Shown in pieces: positions 1 through 8,533 of a DNA stretch of 31,790 nucleotides. Source of the DNA: Dichloromethanomonas sp964477085 (lineage in GTDB: Bacteria; Bacillota; Desulfitobacteriia; Desulfitobacteriales; Syntrophobotulaceae); assembly GCA_964477085.1 (NCBI GenBank), contig CAYZDF010000036.1, forward strand, positions 1 to 31,790. Direction: 5' to 3'. A program made the position numbers and the translations under genes. The notes under the pieces were generated by a model, which was given only the letters and a program-made list of their open reading frames with translations, was not told the origin of the DNA and did not search any database. How positions within the stretch are numbered: the stretch's first letter is position 1; every line of letters begins with the position of its first letter.

Positions 1-1348
1 TCTTAATGGTTTCTCTATAAGGAACCCTGGGAACTTCAGTTTCGACTGCAACTCCGAATTTTCGGGCAAGTTTTTCGCCAACGATATCCAGTTGCATTTC
101 TCCTAAGCCACTTAAGATTGTTTGTTTAGTTTCGGTGTTTTTATTGACGCTAATGGTGGGATCTTCATCAACCAGACGAGCAAGTGATGAACCAAGCTTG
201 TCTTCATCCCCTTTGCTCTTCGGACGTACGGAAAGAGGCAGACAAGGAAACGGGAATTTTATGCCCTCTAAAACCACGGGCTTAGCTTTATCACAGAAGG
301 TATCCCCAGTTTTGGTCTCTTGCAGTTTTGCTGTTACAGCGATATCTCCTGCTTGGACGTTAGGCGTATTATCCTGAGTCTTTCCTTTAAGAAAGAAGAC
401 CTGACCCATCTTCTCTTCGACTTCTCTGGTGGAGTTATAGACCATGGAATCACCGGCAAATGTACCGCCATAAACTCTGAAGAACGTCATCTTACCAAGA
501 TAGGGATCAGCAAGGGTTTTGAAGACTAATGCAGACTTCTGCTCAGCAGGGGTTGGAGCAGGAACATAATCAGAGACAAACTGAATCAGTTCATTAACTC
601 CGAGATTCTTCTCTGTTGAACCAAATAATATAGGAACGATCATATTCTGAGCAATTGCTTTCTGAGTAATGACTTTTAATTCATCATCGCTTAAAGCTTC
701 GCCTTCGAGATACTTCATTAACACTTCATCATCTGCTTCCGCTGCAGCTTCAGCCAGTGCTTCTTTAAACATTTCGACATCATCTTTATATTTATCCGGA
801 ATATTACTTTGGAAAATATCAACAACGCCTTCAAAAGCAGCTTCTTTACCTACTGGAATTTGCATTTGTACAAATCTAGCATTCGGGAAAGTCGCTTTCA
901 GTTGATCCATAACTTTCTCAGCGTTAGAGTTTTCTCTATCGAGCTTGTTAATGAAGCAAAGACGAGGAAGTTGTTTTTCATCCATAAGATCCCAGATGAT
1001 CTCCGCCTGTACTTCTACACCGCCTACACCGCATAGTACCAATAAACCGCTCTCTACTACACGAAGTGCACTGATTACCTCACCGATAAAATCAGAATAA
1101 CCTGGTGTATCCAGAACATTGACTTTGACACCCTTATGCTCAATGGGAATCAGGGACGTGCTGATGGAAATATGTCTTTGTATTTCCTCTTGAAGATAAT
1201 CGGAAACCGTGTTACCATCATTGACCTTACCTATACGGGTTACGGCTCCTGCATTGAAAAGTAGTGTTTCAGCCAGCGAAGTTTTACCTGAACCCCCGTG
1301 CCCTACTAGACAAATGTTGCGAATACTCTTGGTGTCGTAGCTTTTCAA
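1..1348 (-). CDS. Elongation factor G-like translational GTPase (EF-G2 type), 5' part, cut by window edge
   Basis: About 449 codons are visible; the rest lies beyond base 1. Translation from a TTG at 1346-1348, six to seven bases after an AGGGGAG ribosome binding site, begins MKSYDTKSIRNICLVGHGG. The GTPase motifs are all present: P-loop GHGGSGKT at residues 16-23, DTPG at 80-83 and NKLD at 134-137, followed by EF-G-like domain II sequence. The P-loop reads GHGGSGKT rather than the AHIDAGKT of canonical FusA, which marks the EF-G-like paralogue group (FusA2/EF-G2) common in Clostridia. Members bind GTP and the ribosome, but their role is less clear than that of FusA. It is divergent from the SpoVB-like gene. 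The TTG start is preferred because no ATG lies between it and the P-loop. The family call is firm; the subgroup is inferred from the P-loop. Confidence 0.9.
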   Translation of the reverse strand, partial: MKSYDTKSIRNICLVGHGGSGKTSLAETLLFNAGAVTRIGKVNDGNTVSDYLQEEIQRHISISTSLIPIEHKGVKVNVLDTPGYSDFIGEVISALRVVESGLLVLCGVGGVEVQAEIIWDLMDEKQLPRLCFINKLDRENSNAEKVMDQLKATFPNARFVQMQIPVGKEAAFEGVVDIFQSNIPDKYKDDVEMFKEALAEAAAEADDEVLMKYLEGEALSDDELKVITQKAIAQNMIVPILFGSTEKNLGVNELIQFVSDYVPAPTPAEQKSALVFKTLADPYLGKMTFFRVYGGTFAGDSMVYNSTREVEEKMGQVFFLKGKTQDNTPNVQAGDIAVTAKLQETKTGDTFCDKAKPVVLEGIKFPFPCLPLSVRPKSKGDEDKLGSSLARLVDEDPTISVNKNTETKQTILSGLGEMQLDIVGEKLARKFGVAVETEVPRVPYRETIK

Positions 1349-1407
1349 ATAAATCTCCCCTTTAGTTTATTTGATAAAAAAATTAACACAATATTTATAT
1401 AATTATA

Positions 1408-1437
1408 ACATTACTTAATTCTCTATGGTTTTGTCAA
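1408..1437 (-). promoter_or_regulatory. Possible sigma-A promoter of the EF-G-like gene
   Basis: On the minus strand an exact TTGACA (1432-1437) is followed after 18 bases by TAATGT (1408-1413). A better -10 match, TATAAT, lies a few bases further down but at a 24-base spacing. The position about 60 bases upstream of the TTG start fits. The -10 assignment is uncertain. Confidence 0.35.
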
Positions 1438-1548
1438 ATCCTTTTAAAAAAAATACCTTTTCAGAAAAAACTTAGAGCATGAGCTTATTTCCCGGTGCAT
1501 AAGTTGTTTAAGAATTTATTTTTCATTTAGCACCTGGAGGTATTCTTA

Positions 1549-3087
1549 ATGCGTTCCAATAGCCTTATTTATGGTGCAATTATACTTTTTATTGCCAATC
1601 TTATTAACCGTATCCTTGGATTCGGTTATCAATACCTCATCATGCGCTACATTGGCAGTGAAGCTTATGGCCTTTTTTATATGGTATTCCCAGTCTACAT
1701 GACGGCCCTGGTACTGACGACGGCCGGAATCCCCTTGGCTATTTCCAAGATGGTGTCAGAGAAGGTCTCTCTGAACTGCTACGGAGATGCTAAAAGGATT
1801 TTTCGTATTGCCTTGCTAATCCTTTTCACCACGGGCTTCTTTGTTTCCTTATTTCTCTATGTTAATTCTGCTTTCATGGTAGATCGCTTCTTTTCAGATA
1901 AACGTGTTCTACACGTTTTCCAAATCTGTATACCAGCCATCTTTATTGTTTCTGTGGCATCAGCTTTCAGGGGGTATTTTCAGGGGTTACAGAATATGAT
2001 TCCTTCCGCTTTAAGCCAGGTCTGTGAGCAGTTGGTTCGAGTCGGGGTGGGCTTCGCCCTTGCCTTAAACCTGATGAAGCAAGGTGTAGAATGGGCAGCC
2101 GCTGGACTCGCCGGCGGTATGTTATGCGGTGAACTTGTCGGATTAGTGGTTATCTTCATTCTGTATCTCCGTCAAAAGGAGTTGAAAAAAGGTATCTCAC
2201 ATAAGGATGAAAAAGCAGGATCTATCGTTTGGAGTTTATTGACTCTGTCCTTACCCGTAACGGGCAGTAGGCTGATGTCTACTGGATTATCGGCTTTAGA
2301 TGCTGTTATCATCCCTAAGCAGCTTCAGGCAGCAGGATATTCAGCCAGAAGTGCCACGTCCTTATTTGGTCAATTAAGCGGTACGGCATTAACCCTTCTC
2401 ACCTTTCCCAGTGTATTCACCTTCGCCTTAGCTACTTCTCTTGTTCCCGCTATTTCCGAAGCAATGGTCAGAAACGACTACAAACTTGCTCAGAAACGAT
2501 GTACCGATGCGATCAGATACACAATTATTCTTGGACTGCCTTGCGTTATCACCTTGTATTACTATGCAGAACCCCTAACTGACTTATTTAGGAGTGGTGA
2601 GGTAGCCAATGTCTTAAAAGTACTTGCTTTAGGGGGTATATTCGCCTACCTTCAGCAAACCACGACCGGGGTCCTCCAAGGTCTGGGCAAGACCTATCTT
2701 CCACTGATTCATTCTACGCTCAGTGCTGCCTGTCGCTTGCCGCTTTTATTCTACCTGACTGGAATTCCAAAGTGGGGACTATTAGGCAGCTCGTTTGCTT
2801 ATGTATTCGGATTCTTTGGCATCGCTGTCCTTAATCTGGCAGCAATTAAGCGAAGTATCGGCATGAAGATAGATGTGAAGTCATTTATCTTACAACCATT
2901 ATCGGCTGGTATAGGGCTGTTAATGCTGTATAAAGTGTTTACATCCTTTACACCCAATACCTTCCTTGTCAACTTAATCGCCATGTTTATCGGTTTTGTT
3001 CTTTATTTTGTCATCCTGCTGATCAATGGAGGCATTAACACGAAAGAACTAAGAATGATTCCGTTACTTAACCGATTTATTCCCTAA
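1549..3087 (+). CDS. spoVB: SpoVB/MurJ-like polysaccharide flippase (MOP superfamily)
   Basis: A 512-residue polytopic membrane protein that is hydrophobic along its whole length, consistent with 12-14 transmembrane helices. The N-terminal stretch (NLINRILGFGYQYLIMRYIG, then EAYGLFYMVFP) and the later RGYFQGLQNM segment are typical of the SpoVB/YtgP/MurJ-like branch, whose members translocate lipid-linked cell wall or cortex precursors across the membrane. The length matches SpoVB of Bacillus (about 518 residues). An AGGT-rich ribosome binding site (CTGGAGGT, 1533-1540) precedes the ATG. It stands alone on the plus strand and converges on the small gene at 3110 with only 22 bases between stops. 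The superfamily is certain. The spoVB symbol, as against another paralogue such as YkvU or YabM, is inferred from overall similarity. Confidence 0.8.
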   Translation: MRSNSLIYGAIILFIANLINRILGFGYQYLIMRYIGSEAYGLFYMVFPVYMTALVLTTAGIPLAISKMVSEKVSLNCYGDAKRIFRIALLILFTTGFFVSLFLYVNSAFMVDRFFSDKRVLHVFQICIPAIFIVSVASAFRGYFQGLQNMIPSALSQVCEQLVRVGVGFALALNLMKQGVEWAAAGLAGGMLCGELVGLVVIFILYLRQKELKKGISHKDEKAGSIVWSLLTLSLPVTGSRLMSTGLSALDAVIIPKQLQAAGYSARSATSLFGQLSGTALTLLTFPSVFTFALATSLVPAISEAMVRNDYKLAQKRCTDAIRYTIILGLPCVITLYYYAEPLTDLFRSGEVANVLKVLALGGIFAYLQQTTTGVLQGLGKTYLPLIHSTLSAACRLPLLFYLTGIPKWGLLGSSFAYVFGFFGIAVLNLAAIKRSIGMKIDVKSFILQPLSAGIGLLMLYKVFTSFTPNTFLVNLIAMFIGFVLYFVILLINGGINTKELRMIPLLNRFIP

Positions 3088-3109
3088 AAGGACGATACCT
3101 CCGACTTTC

Positions 3110-3361
3110 TTATCTAAACCACTTTCGAATAATCTCACCATAATGCCAGTATGTCATTAAAAATAATACGCCTGTAATCAAAATCAAGAGAATCTTATAA
3201 ATAAAGTAAATCTTTACAACCGACAGTATAAAGATCAGCAGGGCAAGAACTGCAGGAATAATTAAAATTGTCCTGTAATTAATCTTCTCCCCTTTCTTCC
3301 GACTAAAAACGAAAAAGATAACAAAGATAATAAAGTAAAATATAAATATCCCAAAACTCAT
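3110..3361 (-). CDS. Small membrane protein of unknown function
   Basis: 83 residues with two or three hydrophobic segments: about residues 3-19, 30-48 and 51-70. They are separated by a basic SRKKGEK turn, with a basic tail ending WFR. I recognise no family. The ATG follows a strong TGGAGGATACAA ribosome binding site located between the surE stop and this start, only 15 bases from surE. It is therefore very likely co-transcribed with surE and translated. The topology suggests a simple integral membrane protein; no catalytic residue pattern is visible. Confidence 0.65.
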   Translation of the reverse strand: MSFGIFIFYFIIFVIFFVFSRKKGEKINYRTILIIPAVLALLIFILSVVKIYFIYKILLILITGVLFLMTYWHYGEIIRKWFR

Positions 3362-3376
3362 TTGTATCCTCCAGGA

Positions 3377-4132
3377 TTAAAACTTATCTTTTAATATTTT
3401 TAACTGTTTATAATCGGTCAAATCACTGTGCAGCGGGCTTATAGAAATATAGCCATCCTGTATAGCTTTTAAGTCTGTATCCTGTTCATCCTCAAACATC
3501 AGAGTTCCTGTAATCCAGTAATATTTTTTACCGAAGGGAGCTTCCCTGCTTTCAAAAAAATTATCATAGACGGACTTGCCCAGACGGGTGATCTTCACTC
3601 CGTTCCAACAGTCCGCATCAATACCGGGAATATTGATATTCAGTAAGCCATCACTATGATTAAACAATGAAAGGCGTTGATCAATCAGATCTTTAATAAA
3701 GTAAGCACTGTGTAAATAATTACGGTATTCATAACTGGCAAGCGATACAGCCAGCGAAGGGATACCAAGCAGTACTCCCTCCATTGCCGCAGCAACAGTT
3801 CCGGAATAAAAGACATCTGAACCCAGATTAGGACCATCATTAATCCCCGAGATAATAAGGTCGGGTTTATGAGGTAAAATTTCGCCTTGGACTGCTAACT
3901 TAACACAATCCGTTGGTGTTCCGTTTACAGCTAGTCCCACGTTATTCCCGTCCAATTGATGGTTGGTTACGAACAACGGATTGAAGATAGTAATGGAGCG
4001 CCCTGTTGCTGAGCGTTGGCCTTCAGGTGCAACGATATATATCTCATGCCTTTGATCTAAGGATAGAACATTATAGAGAGTGGTTATTCCTGGTGCGAAA
4101 AAACCATCGTCATTGGTTAGCAGGATTCTCAT
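3377..4132 (-). CDS. surE: 5'/3'-nucleotidase SurE
   Basis: 251 residues, the usual SurE length. It opens with MRILLTNDDGFFAPGI, where the acidic pair D8-D9 is the metal-binding site. It continues with NGTPTDCVKLA and ISGINDGPNLGSDVFYSGT, the other conserved metal and phosphate-binding segments. SurE is a cytosolic metal-dependent phosphatase acting on nucleoside 5'- and 3'-monophosphates. It lies 95 bases downstream of folE on the same strand and just upstream of a small membrane protein gene, so a folE-surE-membrane protein transcript is plausible. A GGAGGTC ribosome binding site precedes the ATG. No key residue appears to be missing. Confidence 0.95.
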   Translation of the reverse strand: MRILLTNDDGFFAPGITTLYNVLSLDQRHEIYIVAPEGQRSATGRSITIFNPLFVTNHQLDGNNVGLAVNGTPTDCVKLAVQGEILPHKPDLIISGINDGPNLGSDVFYSGTVAAAMEGVLLGIPSLAVSLASYEYRNYLHSAYFIKDLIDQRLSLFNHSDGLLNINIPGIDADCWNGVKITRLGKSVYDNFFESREAPFGKKYYWITGTLMFEDEQDTDLKAIQDGYISISPLHSDLTDYKQLKILKDKF

Positions 4133-4227
4133 GATAACTAAAGACCTCCGTTATTAATCTTCATACACAGTACCATTTAGCTCTTTTGGGTCAGGCCAAA
4201 TAAAAACTGATAGCCTCAACGTGATTG

Positions 4228-4797
4228 TCAATGTTTACCCATGATTAAAGAAAAAGCTTCAGCTCTGGTTGCTGCATTGGTTTGGAATATTCCTCTTACT
4301 GCAGAGGTCACCGTTTTGGAACCAGGTTTTTTAATACCTCTGATCGTCATACACATATGCTCTGCTTCAATCACGACGATAACCCCTCGGGCATCCAAAA
4401 TGTTTTTAATGGTATCTGCAATCTGACTGGTTAAACGTTCCTGAAGCTGCGGTCTTCTCGCAAAATCTTCTGCGACCCTGGCTAGCTTCGATAGTCCTGT
4501 GACGCGGCCATTACGAGCGATATAGGCAACATGCGCTTGCCCGACAAAAGGGAGAAGATGATGTTCGCACATGGAGTAAATAGGAATATCTTTCACGATA
4601 ACCATTTCTTCATGATTCTCCGAAAATTGGACTGTCAGATTTCTACTGGGATCTTCGTGAAGTCCAGCAAATACTTCTTTATAAAACCGAGCTACGCGTT
4701 GTGGTGTATCTTTTAATCCCTCCCGGTCAGGGTCTTCACCGATTGCCTCTAAAATACTTCTAACAGCTTTTTCGATTTTTTCCATATCAATGGACAT
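4228..4797 (-). CDS. folE: GTP cyclohydrolase I (FolE, type IA)
   Basis: 189 residues, typical for the family. It catalyses GTP to 7,8-dihydroneopterin triphosphate, the first step of tetrahydrofolate synthesis. The zinc ligands are visible as C77 and H80 in MCEHHLLPF and C149 in EAEHMCMTIRG. The signature SKLARVAEDFARRPQLQERL follows at about residues 103-122. The protein has a unicellular bacterial length with no regulatory extension. The ribosome binding site AGGAGGTGTC precedes the ATG directly. No other folate genes are adjacent. An inverted repeat (ATGATAA...TTATCAT, 4844-4870) about 50 bases upstream might be an operator, but I cannot assign a regulator. Confidence 0.97.
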   Translation of the reverse strand: MSIDMEKIEKAVRSILEAIGEDPDREGLKDTPQRVARFYKEVFAGLHEDPSRNLTVQFSENHEEMVIVKDIPIYSMCEHHLLPFVGQAHVAYIARNGRVTGLSKLARVAEDFARRPQLQERLTSQIADTIKNILDARGVIVVIEAEHMCMTIRGIKKPGSKTVTSAVRGIFQTNAATRAEAFSLIMGKH

Positions 4798-4945
4798 TTT
4801 GACACCTCCTGATTAAAACGGTCATAAATTATTCTATTTTATAATGATAAATCTTTTTTGGCATTATCATGTATTTTATCACCTCTAACAATGAACTCCA
4901 AACTTTTTGGCGATTTCTTAATTATAGTCATGAAAATTGATATAA

Positions 4946-4990
4946 AAGATAGTAACTGCGAAGATCCAGAAGTTTCGCAGTTACTATCTT
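4946..4990 (-). terminator. Rho-independent terminator downstream of the TPR gene
   Basis: A perfect 17-base inverted repeat (arms 4946-4962 and 4974-4990, 11-base loop) lies about 90 bases past the stop of the TPR gene. On the minus strand it runs into TTTTATAT. The stem is unusually long and perfect. Confidence 0.8.
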
Positions 4991-5078
4991 GTTTCTTGTC
5001 TTACAAAAAATTTGCTCGCCATTATATTATAATATTAGAGTTTACAAGGTACAGTTATTATTGTTTTGTGCTAAGTTT

Positions 5079-6260
5079 CTACTGAGCAAGACCCAGAGAC
5101 TTGTTGAAACAGTCCGCTGCCAAGGTGTGTTTGGATAACTGCTCATAAACATTCCCTAAGAGAGCCCAGGCTTCTGTACTATAATTATCAGTTGCCAGCA
5201 ATTTTTCCAAAGTGGTTCTAGCTTCCTCCCATAATCCTTTATGGTATAAACATACACTTAAATTATAAAGGACGATCGTATCAGAAGAGTTAATCTTTAA
5301 CGCTTTATGATAATATTCGAGGGCTTTGCGTGTCCTTCCTAATTTAAAGCAAATATATCCCAGGTTATTAAGCAGTAAATAATCATTGCAATTGATATTA
5401 TACGCTTTTTTCAAAAGCTTATAGGCCTGTTCATCATTGCTGAGTTTATGATAGATTCCAGCCAGATTACACAAGGCATCAAAATCATCAGGCTGTTGTT
5501 TTAAAACATTAAGTAGTAATTTCTTTGCTTTCTTGATTTCCCCAGTCTTGGCATAGCAGTAAGCCAACCGTGTTGACAGATGGAGATGAGCGTTAAATCT
5601 GATTGCCTTTCTCAAACATTCCGCGGCAGAATGTATCTGGTCGAGTTTGATTAGCATCTCCGCCTTCATCTCCCAATAATCAGAATTATATGGTTTTAAT
5701 TTGCAACAACCGCTAAAACAGTTTAAAGCTTCACCATATTCCTGATGAAATACATAAATGCTTCCTAATCGATAAATAGTCTCTGCATCCCCCGGCGAAG
5801 ACCTTAACGATTTGTTTAACGAGGCTACCGCTTCCTCCCAAAAGCCAAGTTCTAAGAGACAATCAGCTTGTAAATTCCAAAAGTCGCTGCAATTTGGTTG
5901 ATTCTCCAAAGCACAATCTAAATAGGAAAGAGCTTCTTTTACCGCTCCTATGCCATAAGCGCAACGTGCCAGAAGATAATACGCTCTAGCCCTGTCCTGG
6001 ACATTGTGGCAATAATTGACGGCTTCCGTCAAATAATCTCGAGTTTCTTGGAACACACCATAATCAATTAATTGATGGGCTTCATTTAAATACTGTGCCT
6101 GATTAATCGCTTCCTTTTTCAGATATTGAAGAAGGTTCTGAACGACTTTCTTTTCATCCCCATGATTAAGCCACCAATTGATCTGCAGTTTTTTAAAGAT
6201 TCCAGGTTTTTCTTTAACGAATATTTTATTTTGAAGAGTTGCGATAAAGGGATTAGACAT
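5079..6260 (-). CDS. Tetratricopeptide repeat protein
   Basis: 393 residues without signal peptide or membrane segment, so probably cytosolic. From about residue 50 to the end it is built of 34-residue TPR units. Examples are GAVKEALSYLDCALENQP, GFWEEAVASLNKSLRSSP, EYGEALNCFSGCCKLKP, GRTRKALEYYHKALKINS and GLWEEARTTLEKLLATD, roughly nine to ten in all. TPR arrays form a superhelical surface that binds partner proteins; nothing in the sequence names the partner. The gene has its own ribosome binding site (AGGAGTG) and a strong terminator, and is divergent from the lipoprotein gene at 6476. The repeat architecture is certain; the function is unknown. Confidence 0.85.
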   Translation of the reverse strand: MSNPFIATLQNKIFVKEKPGIFKKLQINWWLNHGDEKKVVQNLLQYLKKEAINQAQYLNEAHQLIDYGVFQETRDYLTEAVNYCHNVQDRARAYYLLARCAYGIGAVKEALSYLDCALENQPNCSDFWNLQADCLLELGFWEEAVASLNKSLRSSPGDAETIYRLGSIYVFHQEYGEALNCFSGCCKLKPYNSDYWEMKAEMLIKLDQIHSAAECLRKAIRFNAHLHLSTRLAYCYAKTGEIKKAKKLLLNVLKQQPDDFDALCNLAGIYHKLSNDEQAYKLLKKAYNINCNDYLLLNNLGYICFKLGRTRKALEYYHKALKINSSDTIVLYNLSVCLYHKGLWEEARTTLEKLLATDNYSTEAWALLGNVYEQLSKHTLAADCFNKSLGLAQ

Positions 6261-6475
6261 ACTGAAACACTCCTTTAGAATCTTTGTATAAACTCACTAC
6301 AGTAAAAATATTCTTCTATTTAAATTATTTTCCTTTATATTGGAGAAAATACTGATCATCAAATACTTTAGTAAAAAGATAATATTCATAAATTACTATT
6401 TTTTTTCGTTATTTATCTTCAAAAATATGTATAATAAAAGAGAAGTTATTATTCTTTTATGAGGGTATTGATTGG

Positions 6476-7495
6476 ATGAAGAAATCGCTTTCTCTGTTTA
6501 TTTTTATTATTTGTGTCTCCTTAATAACAGGCTGCAGCCGGATTATACCTCTGTTTAAAGAAAAAGAGCCAGCGCCGGTTTCCAATCTATCGGCAAGCTC
6601 TATCCTCTTTGATCAGGAGATCCGTACTCAAACCGTTCAGTTAATCCATAACGCAAAAAAAGCTATTTTTATTCAACTATCCTCTTTGGAGGATGAAGAA
6701 CTTCAAAAATTATTGGTTAGTCGATCCCAGTCAGGTATCGAAGTGAGAATTCTATTGGATCAATGGCAGAGAGAGAATTCGGCTACCGTTAAGTACCTCA
6801 AGAATAATAACATCTCCGTTCAGTACTATCCCGCTCAAAAGGGTCAATACCAAAGAATCCGTTATATGGTGGTCGATTACCAAACAGCTGTTTTTTATGG
6901 TGGAGATTGGACCAAGAGAGGGTTTGGAGCTCATACCATGGCTGTGAAATTAACAGGTGATACGGCCTGGACGATGGTTAAATCCTTTTATAAGGATTGG
7001 TTATACACAACCACACTCGATCTGGAATTGCCCGAACAGATGGAATTGCCTGAAGATCATATCATTTTTACGATAAACTCTGGTGTCAAACAACAAATCC
7101 TTAATAATATAACTTCTGCAACTTCAGAGATTATTGCTCAAGTGGAACAACTGAGTTATCCAGACACTGTTCAGGCCCTTGTGGAAGCCAAGCAAAGAGG
7201 TTGTAATATTAGGCTTATTGTCAGTCCTTCCTGTGCTGTTGCAACTCCCAATACCATCAAAAAGTTCATAGAGACGGGTATCGAGATCCGTTACTATAGT
7301 CATCCCAACAATCTCGCCATGGGTTTCAATCTGGGGGTGTTTGATAATAAGACAATTATCATGAGCAGTTCTTCCTGGACTTATAACTCCTTCGTCATTA
7401 ACCATGAAGGTTTGCTCAGTATTCCATCACCAGCTGCCGTTGAGAAAATCAAGAGTGTCTTTGAGCAGGAGTGGAAGAGAGGAACAACGCCCTAA
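6476..7495 (+). CDS. Lipoprotein with degenerate phospholipase D-like tandem domains
   Basis: 339 residues. Residues 1-20 form a lipoprotein signal: basic MKK, a hydrophobic core and the lipobox ITGC with C20 as lipidation site, so the protein should be anchored outside the membrane by Lgt, which is also encoded in this window. The rest shows the two-lobed PLD layout: IEVRILLDQW, then a strand with VVDYQTAVFYGGDW, a second lobe with CNIRLIVSPS and FDNKTIIMSSSSWT. Both HxKx4D active sites are altered: the first reads RIRYMVVD (His to Arg, Lys to Arg) and the second GFNLGVFD (Gly and Asn at the His and Lys positions). Catalysis by the usual mechanism looks impossible, so a binding or structural role is more likely. 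A perfect terminator follows immediately. Fold assignment is from motif reading only. Confidence 0.75.
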   Translation: MKKSLSLFIFIICVSLITGCSRIIPLFKEKEPAPVSNLSASSILFDQEIRTQTVQLIHNAKKAIFIQLSSLEDEELQKLLVSRSQSGIEVRILLDQWQRENSATVKYLKNNNISVQYYPAQKGQYQRIRYMVVDYQTAVFYGGDWTKRGFGAHTMAVKLTGDTAWTMVKSFYKDWLYTTTLDLELPEQMELPEDHIIFTINSGVKQQILNNITSATSEIIAQVEQLSYPDTVQALVEAKQRGCNIRLIVSPSCAVATPNTIKKFIETGIEIRYYSHPNNLAMGFNLGVFDNKTIIMSSSSWTYNSFVINHEGLLSIPSPAAVEKIKSVFEQEWKRGTTP

Positions 7496-7531
7496 GTTAG
7501 AAACAGACAGTCTGTTTCTAACTTTTTATTT
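7496..7531 (+). terminator. Rho-independent terminator of the PLD-like lipoprotein gene
   Basis: A perfect 12-base stem (GTTAGAAACAGA and its complement, 7496-7507 and 7511-7522) with a three-base centre starts at the base after the stop codon and runs into TTTTTATTTT. Confidence 0.92.
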
Positions 7532-7540
7532 TGCACACAA

Positions 7541-7572
7541 AATTGACCAGCCTTTTAAAGGCAAGGTCAATT
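7541..7572. repeat. Nested inverted repeat in the intergenic region
   Basis: Outer arms AATTGACC and GGTCAATT (7541-7548, 7565-7572) enclose an inner GCCTTT/AAAGGC hairpin (7550-7562). It lies just after the lipoprotein terminator and lacks a T-tract, so I do not call it a terminator. Role unknown. Confidence 0.5.
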
Positions 7573-7699
7573 TATTATGCCCTTTAGGGGCTCATAGAAT
7601 ATGGTATTCAGGACAGCCCTTTTCTTCGTTATTTTACTGGAGTTTGACTGAAGTATTATTAAAAGACTAGTGAGAAAAAATTGAAGAATATGCTGTGCT

Positions 7700-7860
7700 A
7701 AAGCTATAGAGAAGGTAGGGTTCGCACCCTACCTTCTTTACCGCTCTGCCGTTAGACATCTGGTTTTCTGACCCTGCTCTCGCAAGGTGGGTACCTAGAC
7801 GGTTTTTTTCGTCTCTTTAGAAAAAGCATGACGGACTCAAATCATCACTTATCGGTCCCC
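7700..7860 (-). ncRNA. Candidate structured RNA, unidentified
   Basis: This lies in a 442-base stretch (7532-7973) with no credible gene. It contains a perfect 12-base hairpin (7710-7721 with 7726-7737), a second hairpin (7771-7777 with 7782-7788), a five-base hairpin with a run of A in the loop (7797-7801 with 7810-7814), and a weak closing pair ACCG/CGGT (7740-7743, 7853-7856). Read on the minus strand, the first two loops are GNRA tetraloops (GCGA and GAGA), and the C-A mismatch of the second stem becomes a G-U pair. Both points favour minus-strand transcription, either as the 3' end of the winged-helix gene transcript or as its own RNA. The seven T at 7803-7809 after ACGG could instead be a plus-strand terminator. 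I compared it from memory with common riboswitches, 6S, SRP, tmRNA and RNase P RNA and recognise none. Confidence 0.35.
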
Positions 7861-7973
7861 AAGTTATAAATAGGATCAAAACCAAGAAAGTCTGTTACAA
7901 ACAAAGCAGATTCATCCTTATTATATCACGATTTTTTCGATTCTTCCTCTAGGAAACCAATGGAATTTTTGGG

Positions 7974-8408
7974 TTATTTATGTATCCTGTCCTCAAGCTC
8001 TGCCAGTCTGTCCAGGATCACAGAAATCGTCATCTCTTGAGTTCTTACTCTTTGTTTAAGCAGCTCGATAAGACTAGACATATTTTTGACTTGAAGCATA
8101 AGTGCTTGTGAATTAGTCGCTTCTATATCATAAGGTTCTTTATTCTTCAGTGAATTAATTTCTTTGGCCGATGTCTCTTTATTTAAGAGATACTTAAATT
8201 TGCCGTAACGTGTATTTCGGCCTTGATCAACAGTTATTATACCATCCTCTTCAAGTATTTGAATGGCTTTTTTCAAGGTGATACTGGCTACTCCAGTTTC
8301 ACGCTGTATTTCCGAATAAGCAATCTCAAACTCGTTTTCATCATGTTTCTTAGATATTTTTGCAAAAAAATCCACAAACTTCTTATACGTCTTATCTTTC
8401 AACTTCAA
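7974..8408 (-). CDS. Winged helix-turn-helix protein with C-terminal coiled coil
   Basis: 144 residues. Residues 1-70 look like a winged helix: EIAYSEIQRETGVASITLKK is a helix-turn-helix, followed by AIQILEEDGIITVDQGRNTR as recognition helix end and wing, as in GntR-type and replication-type domains. Residues 95-144 (LMLQVKNMSSLIELLKQRVR to RLAELEDRIHK) show heptad spacing of Leu/Ile/Val and should form a dimerising coiled coil. No ligand domain is present. The start is TTG at 8406-8408, nine bases after AAGGA. It is probably a small DNA-binding regulator. It is transcribed towards the structured intergenic element at 7700-7860. Target and family name are unknown. Confidence 0.65.
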   Translation of the reverse strand: MKLKDKTYKKFVDFFAKISKKHDENEFEIAYSEIQRETGVASITLKKAIQILEEDGIITVDQGRNTRYGKFKYLLNKETSAKEINSLKNKEPYDIEATNSQALMLQVKNMSSLIELLKQRVRTQEMTISVILDRLAELEDRIHK

Positions 8409-8533
8409 AATCGTTCATCCTTCCGATTATTTTAAATAAACATGTTTATATTTTAATATTATAACATAAAATAAATACTTTTTTTCTCAATAAAACAAGA
8501 TAAACCAAAAAAACTATAAAAAAATTATGTTGA

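Noticed and set aside
7404..7670. Plus-strand frame overlapping the end of the lipoprotein gene
   Set aside because: It crosses the perfect terminator at 7496-7531 and overlaps a well supported gene in another frame.
7797..7814. AGACG...CGTCT hairpin with T-run as plus-strand terminator of the lipoprotein gene
   Set aside because: The gene already ends at a perfect terminator 270 bases earlier, and the stem is only five pairs; kept only as part of the structured element.
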